NCBI RefSeq assembly: GCF_028867935.1
Contig: NZ_JAPQNS010000003.1
Coordinates: forward strand, 310,001-374,000
Origin: Flavobacterium sp. SUN052
Lineage (GTDB): Bacteria; Bacteroidota; Bacteroidia; Flavobacteriales; Flavobacteriaceae
DNA: 64,000 bases
Direction of reading: 5' to 3'
Part shown: positions 49,470-57,170 of the stretch, one piece after another
How positions within the stretch are numbered: position 1 is the stretch's first letter
How the letters are laid out: every line of letters begins with the position of its first letter
Made by a program: the position numbers and the translations under genes
The notes under the pieces: generated by a model
Told to the model about the DNA's origin: nothing
Seen by the model: the letters and a program-made list of their open reading frames with translations, nothing else
Databases searched by the model: none

Positions 49470-50952
49470 CTTTAAGTTTTTTCCAGACCCCCGTTACCAT
49501 CTGATTCAGGTCAGGCGAGAGTTTCAGACCAATGATTAAACCGCCAAACAAAATAGTGATGAAGGTCGAGCGAACCGCGACATCGGCTACCACCCGAACT
49601 GTACCCGTGCCGTAGGGAAACTGAACAGATAGCCACCAAACCACGGCGCCTACCAGCAATACCACCCCAAAGCGCCACGAAAAAGGCTGCATTCGGAAGG
49701 CAAACCAGACAAATACCGTTCGTACAAAGTTATACAGTGCTGTCACAAAAGCTGCCCCCACTGCCGCCCCATTGATGCCGTAACGCGGAATTAACCAGGC
49801 ATTCACGCTGATGGTTACGACAAGCAGGCCAATAAAAAAAGCCGAATCGTAAGCGTAATAGCGGGAGGTGGCCAGAATAACGCCGTTTACACCCGTGGCC
49901 ATGTCAATGAGTTTGCCCAGGCCAATCCAGAGCACCACGTAATAACCGGCTTCGTACCCGGCCGGAAGCCATTGGAATACATTGGGTAGGTTGGCTGCAA
50001 TGCCCACAAACACTAAACAGCCAATAATGAGCTGGTTGAGGCAGCTTCGGGCATACACATCGGCAATGTGGGCGGTATCATTGCGTTTCCAGGCATCGGC
50101 AATAATTGTCCCGGCTACTTTATAGAGAGAAGCCGCTGGCAAGGCAATCACTGACCCGAAATAGGCCGTAATGGTGTAAATACCCGTATTTTTCAATCCC
50201 GACGAGTCATTAACCATAATGCTGCCAATGCTCAGAATGGCATTAGATGATAAAGCGGTTAGCAGGGAAAGAGTAGCGTACCGGATAATTTGCTTTCGTA
50301 GTTCGGGCTTTACCGACAGGAAGCTGGGATTTAGTGAGAACCCGTGCTTTTGTGACACCCGAATGCCCATCAGAACTGCTGGAGTGAGGAAAGCAGCCAT
50401 CCAGCCCAACATAAACTGGTGAAAATTAAGCCATCCTAATCCATAGGCGATGATTGCCGCCAGAATGACCAGACGATTGATGAACTGTTGGTAGAGCGTT
50501 CCCGGAACGGTATCGTAGAGTAACTTGGCGTAGTTATCAAAAACATTGAACGCAACCGTAAATAATGTGAGCGGGATAAGCCAGTAATAATAATCGACAA
50601 ATAGTGACGACTTTTTGATGTTTCGCTCAACAATCCACGGTTGAAAAGCCACCAGCAGAGCCGCGCAAAACAATACGCCGGTAAGTGTGGTGAGCATACT
50701 GAGCAGCAGATAACCATTGTGTTGCCGGTCGTGATCGCGGAAGTAGGGGAAATAGCGTCCGCCCGCCCCGTTTAGGCCAAGGTTGGAGAACTGCGCCAAC
50801 ACCACCGCCCACGACAGCAATAGCCCAGTTAGGCCAACCTGAGCGGGAGTCAGCAATTTTGGAAATAGTAATCCCTGGGTAATAAATCCTACCCCGGTGC
50901 CCGCATACGCAAAAACGGAACTTAAAATGGTCTGGCGCTTGATAATGCCCAT
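49465..50952 (-). CDS. Oligosaccharide flippase (Wzx/MATE-fold)
   Basis: 495 residues from the ATG at 50952, which overlaps the pseI stop as TAATG; six upstream codons in the frame are open but would run further into pseI. About 12-14 membrane helices run the whole length (ILSSVFAYAGTGVGFITQGLLFPKLL, LLLSMLTTLTGVLFCAALLVAF and so on). This is the polysaccharide-transporter fold that turns lipid-linked oligosaccharides across the inner membrane. It ends GVWKKLKD just before the stop in the repeat arm. The neighbouring pse genes suggest a pseudaminic-acid-containing substrate. Confidence 0.92.
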   Translation of the reverse strand: MGIIKRQTILSSVFAYAGTGVGFITQGLLFPKLLTPAQVGLTGLLLSWAVVLAQFSNLGLNGAGGRYFPYFRDHDRQHNGYLLLSMLTTLTGVLFCAALLVAFQPWIVERNIKKSSLFVDYYYWLIPLTLFTVAFNVFDNYAKLLYDTVPGTLYQQFINRLVILAAIIAYGLGWLNFHQFMLGWMAAFLTPAVLMGIRVSQKHGFSLNPSFLSVKPELRKQIIRYATLSLLTALSSNAILSIGSIMVNDSSGLKNTGIYTITAYFGSVIALPAASLYKVAGTIIADAWKRNDTAHIADVYARSCLNQLIIGCLVFVGIAANLPNVFQWLPAGYEAGYYVVLWIGLGKLIDMATGVNGVILATSRYYAYDSAFFIGLLVVTISVNAWLIPRYGINGAAVGAAFVTALYNFVRTVFVWFAFRMQPFSWRFGVVLLVGAVVWWLSVQFPYGTGTVRVVADVAVRSTFITILFGGLIIGLKLSPDLNQMVTGVWKKLKD

Positions 50953-52001
50953 TACCCTATGTGGGCCCAACTCAAGGCTGTGCCCGCTTGTATATCCTGA
51001 CTGGCTACGTGCCCCAATACCTGCTCGTAATAACGTGTGTGAAGTCCGTTGGCCGGGCGTATGCTGCGAACATTGGCTGAAGTGAATGGTTCGCCCGCTT
51101 TAATGTTGTTGACCACGTAGAGCGATCGCTTAAATTGTAAGCTGTTTTGCTCTTTAGCAGTGAGGGTATAATTAACCCGCCCCATCGCCAGAAATGCCCG
51201 TTCTGTTTCGACAACAAGGTTTTTGAGTTCGTCGGGTTCTAGTGAGAAAGCAGAATCGACACCCCCATCGGCCCGGCGGAGGGTGACGTGTTTTTCCAGG
51301 ACAACCGCACCCAGAGCCACGGCTGCCACGGCTGCACCAATGCCCATAGTATGGTCTGAAAGGCCAACTGGCACATTGAATAATTCGCGCATGTGCGGAA
51401 TAGTGTGTAGGTTGGTGCTTTCGGGTGTAGCCGGATAGGTACTTGTGCATTTGAGCAGCACCAGATCGCGGCAACCGTTGGCCCGCAACACCTTCACCGA
51501 TTCGTCAAGGTCGGCAACGGAGGCAACCCCGGTGCTCATAATAACAGGTTTACCCGTTTGGGCTACCCGTTTGAGCAAAATATGGTCGGTGTTTTCAAAC
51601 GAGGCAATCTTGTACAAGGGAACATCGAGCGATTCCAGAAAATCGACGGCTGTGGTGTCGAATGGTGAGCTGAACGCGATCATTCCCCGCTTGCGGGCAT
51701 GGTCGAAAATCGGTTTATGCCATTCCCAGGGTGTATAAGCCTCCTTGTAGAGCTTGTACAGATTTTTATCGGCCCAAAGCGACTGATTATCCCGAATATA
51801 AAACTCCTCCGATGAACCGTTGAACGTAATCGTGTCGGGCGTGTAGGTCTGGAGCTTAAGGGCCTGAGCACCGGTATCGGCCACGGCATCGACAATTTCC
51901 AAAGCGCGTTCGAGCGATTGATTATGGTTGCCCGACATCTCGGCGATCACGAAGGGCCTATGATGGGAGCTAATGGTATGATGAGCTATTTGAATAGACA
52001 T
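50952..52001 (-). CDS. pseI: Pseudaminic acid synthase (NeuB family)
   Basis: 349 residues from the ATG at 52001 (MSIQIAHHTISSHHRPF); 41 upstream codons would overlap the acetyltransferase gene further. NeuB/PseI TIM barrel: FVIAEMSGNHNQSLERALEIVDAVADTGAQALKLQTYTPDTIT (PseI-like N-terminus; NeuB enzymes differ there), FDTTAVDFLESLDVPLYKIAS, ILLKRVAQTGKPVIMSTGV, LLKCTSTYPATPESTNLHTIPHM and VGLSDHTMGIGAAVAAVALGA, then a C-terminal SAF antifreeze-like domain (KRSLYVVNNIKAGEPFTSANVRSIRPANG). It condenses 2,4-diacetamido-trideoxy-altrose with phosphoenolpyruvate. Overlaps the acetyltransferase gene by 32 bp. Confidence 0.9.
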   Translation of the reverse strand: MSIQIAHHTISSHHRPFVIAEMSGNHNQSLERALEIVDAVADTGAQALKLQTYTPDTITFNGSSEEFYIRDNQSLWADKNLYKLYKEAYTPWEWHKPIFDHARKRGMIAFSSPFDTTAVDFLESLDVPLYKIASFENTDHILLKRVAQTGKPVIMSTGVASVADLDESVKVLRANGCRDLVLLKCTSTYPATPESTNLHTIPHMRELFNVPVGLSDHTMGIGAAVAAVALGAVVLEKHVTLRRADGGVDSAFSLEPDELKNLVVETERAFLAMGRVNYTLTAKEQNSLQFKRSLYVVNNIKAGEPFTSANVRSIRPANGLHTRYYEQVLGHVASQDIQAGTALSWAHIG

Positions 52002-52455
52002 AGACTGCAGACTGAACCCCAAATTTACCGCTTTTGTGCGAGAACGTGAACCCGGCCCGTTCAAACGATCGCACGGAAGCCAGGTTGTCTGGTCTGATGT
52101 AAGCGTGAATGGGTAAAGCATCATCGGAAAAGTGGGCTTGAGACGCTTCTACAGCGGTCAGAATCATAGTAACGGCCAGCCCCTGCCCCCGAAAGGAGCT
52201 ATCCAGTGAAATACCAATGATTATTTCCTCGCCAAGCTGTTCCAGTCGAACCTGCCCAACGGGAACTTGTTGCTGATTCTCAAACACCAGCAAGAGGGTG
52301 TTTGGGTCAGTAATTTTGCGGGCAAACCAGGTTGTATGCTTCTCCCACGAAATAAGGTCGGTTTTGAATGACTGCTGCCGGGTGACAGGGTCATTTGCCC
52401 AATCGAAGTAGAGCTGAACGTCGGTTGGTTGGGCAGGGCGAGCGATTAAGCGCAT
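51970..52455 (-). CDS. pseH: GNAT acetyltransferase, probable PseH
   Basis: 161 residues. GNAT fold: MRLIARPAQPTDVQLYFDWANDPVTRQQSFKTDLISWEKHTTWF (the WANDPxxRxxSF start seen in PseH-like proteins), VPVGQVRLEQLGEEIIIGISLDSSFRGQGLAVTMI (CoA loop R-G-Q-G-L), NLASVRSFERAGF. Position between pseG and pseI supports N-acetylation of the 4-amino sugar in pseudaminic acid synthesis. It overlaps both neighbours (10 and 32 bp). Confidence 0.85.
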   Translation of the reverse strand: MRLIARPAQPTDVQLYFDWANDPVTRQQSFKTDLISWEKHTTWFARKITDPNTLLLVFENQQQVPVGQVRLEQLGEEIIIGISLDSSFRGQGLAVTMILTAVEASQAHFSDDALPIHAYIRPDNLASVRSFERAGFTFSHKSGKFGVQSAVYVYSNSSSYH

Positions 52456-53474
52456 AGTCGATTGAATAAAGCCCGGAAGCGTTCGGGCGATTGACCATCG
52501 AAGAAACGGCGCTGGTTGTCAACCATAAACTGTCGGGTTTCAGCATATTTCATAGATGTGCCAATCTGGAAACCCCTATGAATGTCGTTAATAGACAGGG
52601 CAGAAAGTAATACACTGGCCAGATTTCTTCCCATTAAGAAAAAAGCCAAATTTATCTGATTGTCAGCCGTTTGAACAGCAATCAGCGGACGACCAATACT
52701 GCACACTTCGTAGGCTACTGTGCTACAGGCTGTTATAGCTAGCTGACATTTGGTTAATTCAGCTACCATCTGTTCGGCCGTCAGGTTCGACAGAAGGTGA
52801 AGATGTTTAAACTGACTTTGCATGGCCTCAATGGCTGGTCGGTTGGCCTGAAGCGGACCAACTACAATATGAATGCGCCACTCTTGATTTGCCTGTTTAA
52901 AGCAGCCTCGTAAGCTATTCAGCACCTTAATAGACGTATTACTGGGATCGGCTCCACCAAGGCTTATAAATATGGTTCCTTCTGCCGGGGTTGGGGTTGA
53001 TGATTGAAAAAAAGCAGGCCGCAACAGGGCATAATTGGACCCTAAATAGAATTGCGTATACGCTTCGGCCTGATAATCGTTTGGGGTAATTCCACCAGCA
53101 TGATTTATAACTACGTCAGCTACTTGATGACCCATTACCAAGTCATCAATAAAAACCAGTGCCCTTGCCCGTAGCCGAACGGCACGCTGAAAATCTGTGT
53201 CGAAGGAGTAACCGTCTAACACCACTACATCGTCGGCTCCAATACTAGCTAAAAAATCGCCTGGCTCATTTGTCGCCAAAGCCACAACATCAACTCCTTT
53301 CTCCTCGATCAACTTAACAACTTCTGGCGCGGGCTGCACAATGGCAAACCGACGGTTATATTCTGCGCCAAGCATTTCGGCCAGCGCCAGACATCGCATC
53401 ACGTGGCCCAGCCCGATTTGTGGGTTGCCATCAGCCCGGAAGAGTATGGATCGAGTTGTGTTCGTAGTTGCCAT
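52446..53474 (-). CDS. pseG: PseG, UDP-2,4-diacetamido-2,4,6-trideoxy-beta-L-altropyranose hydrolase
   Basis: 342 residues. MurG-like GT-B fold: ILFRADGNPQIGLGHVMRCLALAEML at the N-terminus (GxGHxxRC with the His at the active site), VVLDGYSFDTDFQ, LVFIDDLVMGHQVADVVINHAGG, TIFISLGGADPSNTS and ITACSTVAYEVCSIGRPLIAVQTADNQ in the C-terminal UDP side. This pattern is PseG. It removes UDP before condensation by PseI. Overlaps the acetyltransferase gene by 10 bp, and lies four bases downstream of pseF. Confidence 0.92.
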   Translation of the reverse strand: MATTNTTRSILFRADGNPQIGLGHVMRCLALAEMLGAEYNRRFAIVQPAPEVVKLIEEKGVDVVALATNEPGDFLASIGADDVVVLDGYSFDTDFQRAVRLRARALVFIDDLVMGHQVADVVINHAGGITPNDYQAEAYTQFYLGSNYALLRPAFFQSSTPTPAEGTIFISLGGADPSNTSIKVLNSLRGCFKQANQEWRIHIVVGPLQANRPAIEAMQSQFKHLHLLSNLTAEQMVAELTKCQLAITACSTVAYEVCSIGRPLIAVQTADNQINLAFFLMGRNLASVLLSALSINDIHRGFQIGTSMKYAETRQFMVDNQRRFFDGQSPERFRALFNRLCA

Positions 53475-53478
53475 AGGT

Positions 53479-54171
53479 TTAGTGAGCGTTTCCGATTTTC
53501 CATTTGAACTCGGCTACTTTCCAGTCTTCCTCGGTATCGATGTCGTGCGCTTGCATTTCGGAGATCACAAGACCTCCTGAATTAGCACTAATTATTTTGC
53601 GGCTTTCGATGAGAGGTGCAGTTTTAAAAAGGTAAAACTGCCCTGCGTCGTGGTACGCTTTTTCCAAGTCCTGCGAGCGAGTGAACTGATATTCGGGTTG
53701 CAACCACCGCACTCCCCCCGAAGCATCTAAACCTACCGCCCGCTGAATGGGAAACCCAAACGCCTGCACTGGATAAACGGTATCAAACGATTCGGCTGTC
53801 AGTTTCTCAAACGCCTGCTGGAGTAGAGCTGCCGTTACGAAGGGCGAGGTTGGATACAGGCAACAGCCAAAATCAAAATGCTGGTTAAGCTGTTTATAAT
53901 CAGCTAACACCTCAAGCAAAACATCGGTAGTTGTGGCAAAGTCATCGGCATTTTGTGCACTTCGTACGAAGGGGACAGAGGCCCCTAAGCTACGGGATAC
54001 TTCTGCAATTTCGGCATCGTCAGTTGAGACCATCACTTCCTCGAACAGACCCGATTGGAGGGCCGCTTCGATAGCATAGGCGATAATTGGCTTGCCGAGG
54101 AATGGTCGGATGTTTTTGCGCGGAATGCGTTTGCTGCCTCCTCGGGCCGTGATAATGGCGACGTTGCTCAT
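53479..54171 (-). CDS. pseF: Pseudaminic acid cytidylyltransferase
   Basis: 230 residues from the ATG at 54171 (MSNVAIITARGGSKRIPRKNIRPF); a TTG three codons earlier is an alternative. CMP-sugar synthetase motifs: ITARGGSKRIPRKN (CTP loop), FLGKPIIAYAIEAAL, EVMVSTDDAEIAEVSR, GCCLYPTSPF, FPIQRAV, DAGQFYLF and AHDIDTEEDWKVAE (C-terminal metal Asp pair). It activates pseudaminic acid as CMP-Pse. First gene of the operon; a TATCTTTG box ends 6 bases before the ATG. Confidence 0.92.
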   Translation of the reverse strand: MSNVAIITARGGSKRIPRKNIRPFLGKPIIAYAIEAALQSGLFEEVMVSTDDAEIAEVSRSLGASVPFVRSAQNADDFATTTDVLLEVLADYKQLNQHFDFGCCLYPTSPFVTAALLQQAFEKLTAESFDTVYPVQAFGFPIQRAVGLDASGGVRWLQPEYQFTRSQDLEKAYHDAGQFYLFKTAPLIESRKIISANSGGLVISEMQAHDIDTEEDWKVAEFKWKIGNAH

Positions 54172-54177
54172 AGTTGA

Positions 54178-54185
54178 CAAAGATA
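54178..54185 (-). promoter_or_regulatory. Candidate -7 box at the pse operon start
   Basis: On the minus strand TATCTTTG, an exact TAnnTTTG match, ends six bases before the pseF ATG (54171). If used, transcription would begin almost at the start codon and the message would be leaderless. No well-spaced -33 TTG was found. For the divergent gene a one-mismatch box CAACTTTG (54215-54222) with TTG 21 bases upstream (54191) is equally close to its ATG. Confidence 0.4.
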
Positions 54186-54226
54186 GAACGTTGTGGTGTT
54201 CCTTATACTTTCCCCAACTTTGCAGT

Positions 54227-56014
54227 ATGTCTGTTTATCGCCTAATTGACTGGAAATACGAACGCCCGTACATCATCGGTTCTTTACTGATTTTGTTTGT
54301 ACTCTATTCGCCTTACTGGCTGCTCGGCCAGAATGCGTACTTTTTGATCCACGATTTTCTGGACGATTCGTCGTATAACTTCGGCCCGCTGGTGTTGTCG
54401 GGACAAGCGTTCAATTTCGGCCCCGATGCTACTGTACCGAATATCATGAACGGTTTGCCACGCGCTGGCATGCATTCCGGCTTGTATGCGTCGGTGTGGT
54501 TTTTTGCCATTCTGCCGCCTTTCTGGGCTATCCTAATCAATTTTCTACTGGTTCACTCACTGGGGTTTGTGGGTATGTATGCCCTTATGTGCACGTATAT
54601 TCTGAATGGTTCTGGCGTGGGTCCTTCCGGTGTAAACGCGCCCGATGAGCGTTTGCTGGCGGCTGGTGTGGCCATGATTTTTGCGCTCATTCCAACTTAC
54701 ACAAACTACGGCTTGTCGGTGATGGGGCAGCCAATGTTGCTGCTGGCTTTTCTGAATCTGCTTAATCGTAGGGCTGGCTGGGGGAGCTGGGTTATTATTT
54801 TGGCTTTTCCATTTTACTCGTTTTTAGTTCGGTCGGGTCTGTATGTATTGGTGGGGCTGGGTATTCTTGGTCTCGTTGACATGATCCGAAATCGGTATTT
54901 CGTTAAAGCATATTGGCTGGGCCTTTTTCTGTTCGCTGGCATTTATGTCTTGGTCGACTTTCCAATGATCGGCGCGTATCTGGGAAATCAATTTGTGTCG
55001 CATCGCAGTGAGTATGATCCCGCTTTATTGATTTCGTCGAGTTTTGTTGGGAACCTGAAAAACATCGTGCTGCTGTTTATACAGGGCCAATATCACGCTG
55101 GAATTTTTTGCCCTGCTCTAATTGTCGTGTTGTGGGTGTGGTGGTTTATCCAAGCCAAACAGAAAATGGCTCTGCCTTTCTGGATTATGGGTGCTATTGT
55201 GGTTATCTGCCTGCTGCACGGCCTATATCCATTACTGATTACCCGTTCGGGCATTCCCCAGCGCTTGCTTACCATTTTTCAACTCGATCGATTTTATTTT
55301 CTATTGCCATTATTATGGATGTTAATGCTGGGGAGGCTGCAAAACCCCACCCCAACCCCTCCCCGTAAGGGAGGGACTAATGCCAAGAGTTTTTTTAGCC
55401 CCTCCCTTACGGGGAGGGGTTGGGGTGGGGTTTTGTTCTTGCAACTCCTCCTCACTCTCGCGCTCAACAAAGAATGGATAGCCAATACCCGAACGCTAGT
55501 AGGGCTTGGTCGCCCGGACCGCCAACCATCGTACCGCGCCTTTTTCGCAGAAGCCTTGTTCGATCGAATCAAAACAACCTTGCCTAGTACTCCCGCTGAT
55601 TACCGCGTTGTCAGTGTTGGGATGCATCCGATTATCGCTCAAACCAACGGTTTTTATACGCTGGATAGCTACCAGAATAATTATCCATTGCCTTACAAAC
55701 ATCAGTTTCGCCAGATAATGGCCGCCGAATGGGCCAAGCCTGAAGCTCACCTGATCCAGCCCTATTTCGATGCTTATGGGAATCGTTGTTACGTTTTTCC
55801 TTCTGAACTCCGCATGGACTGCCTCATTGGTAAAAGGGAAAATCGTGTTGTCAACGACTTACAGTTTGATAATTCAGCGTTTCGGGCGATGGGAGGACGG
55901 TATATTTTCTCGGCGGTGGCCATAAAAAATGCCGCCAGTTTGGGGTGGCGGCAAGTGGGTATTTTCAATGACTCGTTAAGCTATTGGCGAATCTGGGTGT
56001 ATGAAGTTAACTAG
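54227..56014 (+). CDS. Large multi-pass membrane protein, DUF6044-like, with an in-frame repeat insertion
   Basis: 595 residues from the ATG at 54227 (MSVYRLIDWKYERPYIIGS); the open frame to 54092 runs into the divergent pseF gene. About 10 membrane helices. The first periplasmic loop (LLGQNAYFLIHDFLDDSSYNFGPLVLSG) with NIMNGLPRAGMHSGLY is like the acceptor loop of GT-C proteins and DUF6044 membrane proteins. The segment at about residues 372-403 (NPTPTPPRKGG... SPSLTGRGWGG) is coded by an interspersed palindrome (55341-55434) placed between two helices. The gene diverges from the pse operon, so a role in the same surface glycan is possible but unproven. Confidence 0.75.
   Translation: MSVYRLIDWKYERPYIIGSLLILFVLYSPYWLLGQNAYFLIHDFLDDSSYNFGPLVLSGQAFNFGPDATVPNIMNGLPRAGMHSGLYASVWFFAILPPFWAILINFLLVHSLGFVGMYALMCTYILNGSGVGPSGVNAPDERLLAAGVAMIFALIPTYTNYGLSVMGQPMLLLAFLNLLNRRAGWGSWVIILAFPFYSFLVRSGLYVLVGLGILGLVDMIRNRYFVKAYWLGLFLFAGIYVLVDFPMIGAYLGNQFVSHRSEYDPALLISSSFVGNLKNIVLLFIQGQYHAGIFCPALIVVLWVWWFIQAKQKMALPFWIMGAIVVICLLHGLYPLLITRSGIPQRLLTIFQLDRFYFLLPLLWMLMLGRLQNPTPTPPRKGGTNAKSFFSPSLTGRGWGGVLFLQLLLTLALNKEWIANTRTLVGLGRPDRQPSYRAFFAEALFDRIKTTLPSTPADYRVVSVGMHPIIAQTNGFYTLDSYQNNYPLPYKHQFRQIMAAEWAKPEAHLIQPYFDAYGNRCYVFPSELRMDCLIGKRENRVVNDLQFDNSAFRAMGGRYIFSAVAIKNAASLGWRQVGIFNDSLSYWRIWVYEVN
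55341..55434. repeat. 35-bp perfect inverted repeat (CCCCACCCCAACCCC type) in the coding sequence
   Basis: Arms 55341-55375 and 55400-55434 are identical in reverse over 35 bases, spaced by 24. The C-rich arm starts AAAACCCCACCCCAACCCCT and contains CCCCGTAAGGGAGGG. It is read in frame as a Pro/Gly/Arg-rich loop in a membrane protein. Such C-rich elements are dispersed in Cytophagales genomes (from memory). Confidence 0.85.
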
Positions 56015-56021
56015 GTGTTCA

Positions 56022-57161
56022 TTAGCCAATTGCCCGCCCTAAATCTTCAATCAGATCGTCAACGTCTTCAATGCCAACGCTTAACCGGATGAGGGTATCT
56101 TTCAGGCCGTTGGCTTCCCGTTCGGCCTTTGGGATGCTGGCGTGGGTCATGCTGGCCGGGTGCGTACACAACGACTCAACGCCCCCCAGCGACTCGCCCA
56201 GGGAGAATACTTCGAAGCTTTCCATCACTTTGGTGGCTTCGGGCAACGAATCGCCAACCAGTTCAAAGGAAACCATGCCGCCAAAACCACGCATCTGCCG
56301 TTTGGCGAGCTCATGGCCAGGATGGTCGGGTAGGCCGGGATAATATACCTTGCTTACTTTGGGATGCTGTTGCAAATACGCAGCCACGCGTTGGGCATTC
56401 TGACAATGCCGCTCCATGCGAACGTGCAGAGTTTTAATGCCCCGCAAAGCCAGAAAACAGTCTTGCGGGCCCGGTACTGCCCCGCAGGCATTCTGAATGA
56501 ATTTTAGTCGGCTGGCAGTGTCGTCGTCATTCGTGACAATGGCCCCCATCACCGTGTCGGAGTGGCCTCCTATGTATTTGGTCACTGAATGCACTACGAT
56601 GTCGGCCCCCAAATCGAGCGGATTTTGCAGGTAAGGGGAAGCAAACGTATTATCGACTACCAACGTGATACCCTTAGCCTGGGTAATCTGGGCAATGGCG
56701 GCAATATCCACTATTCTGAGCAACGGATTGGTTGGGGTTTCGATCCAGACCATGCGTGTTTGCTCAGTCAGGGCGGTTTCCAGATTAGCCGGGTTGTCGA
56801 GCGAAACGAACTTGAATTTCAGACCAAAATCCTGAAACACACGAACCATAATGCGGTAGGTGCCGCCGTACAGGTCGCTGCTTGCAATAATCTCGTCGCC
56901 AGGTTTGAACAACTTCAAAATAGCGTCGGTCGCCCCCAACCCCGAAGCATAACAAATGCCATACTTTCCGTTTTCAAGCGCGGCCAGATTGTCTTGCAGC
57001 GCGTCGCGAGTGGGGTTTTGAGTACGGGCATATTCGTAGCCTTTATGCTTGCCCGGCGACTCCTGCACATAAGTCGACGTCTGGTAAATGGGCGTCATGA
57101 TGGCACCCGTTGTTGGGTCGGGATGGACACCCGCGTGTATGGCTTTCGTTCCGAATTTCAT
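56022..57161 (-). CDS. Cystathionine gamma-synthase/lyase-type PLP enzyme
   Basis: 379 residues of the Cys/Met-metabolism PLP family: [31 protein letters not shown] (start), [40 protein letters not shown] (Tyr and Arg of the active site), [62 protein letters not shown] (Lys at ~195 for PLP), [15 protein letters not shown] at the end. It could be cystathionine gamma-synthase (MetB) or gamma-lyase; the sequence alone does not decide between them. The start lies 10 bases upstream of the end of the next gene, so the two may be co-transcribed. Confidence 0.9.
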   Translation of the reverse strand: MKFGTKAIHAGVHPDPTTGAIMTPIYQTSTYVQESPGKHKGYEYARTQNPTRDALQDNLAALENGKYGICYASGLGATDAILKLFKPGDEIIASSDLYGGTYRIMVRVFQDFGLKFKFVSLDNPANLETALTEQTRMVWIETPTNPLLRIVDIAAIAQITQAKGITLVVDNTFASPYLQNPLDLGADIVVHSVTKYIGGHSDTVMGAIVTNDDDTASRLKFIQNACGAVPGPQDCFLALRGIKTLHVRMERHCQNAQRVAAYLQQHPKVSKVYYPGLPDHPGHELAKRQMRGFGGMVSFELVGDSLPEATKVMESFEVFSLGESLGGVESLCTHPASMTHASIPKAEREANGLKDTLIRLSVGIEDVDDLIEDLGRAIG

Positions 57162-57170
57162 GTTGTGTAT

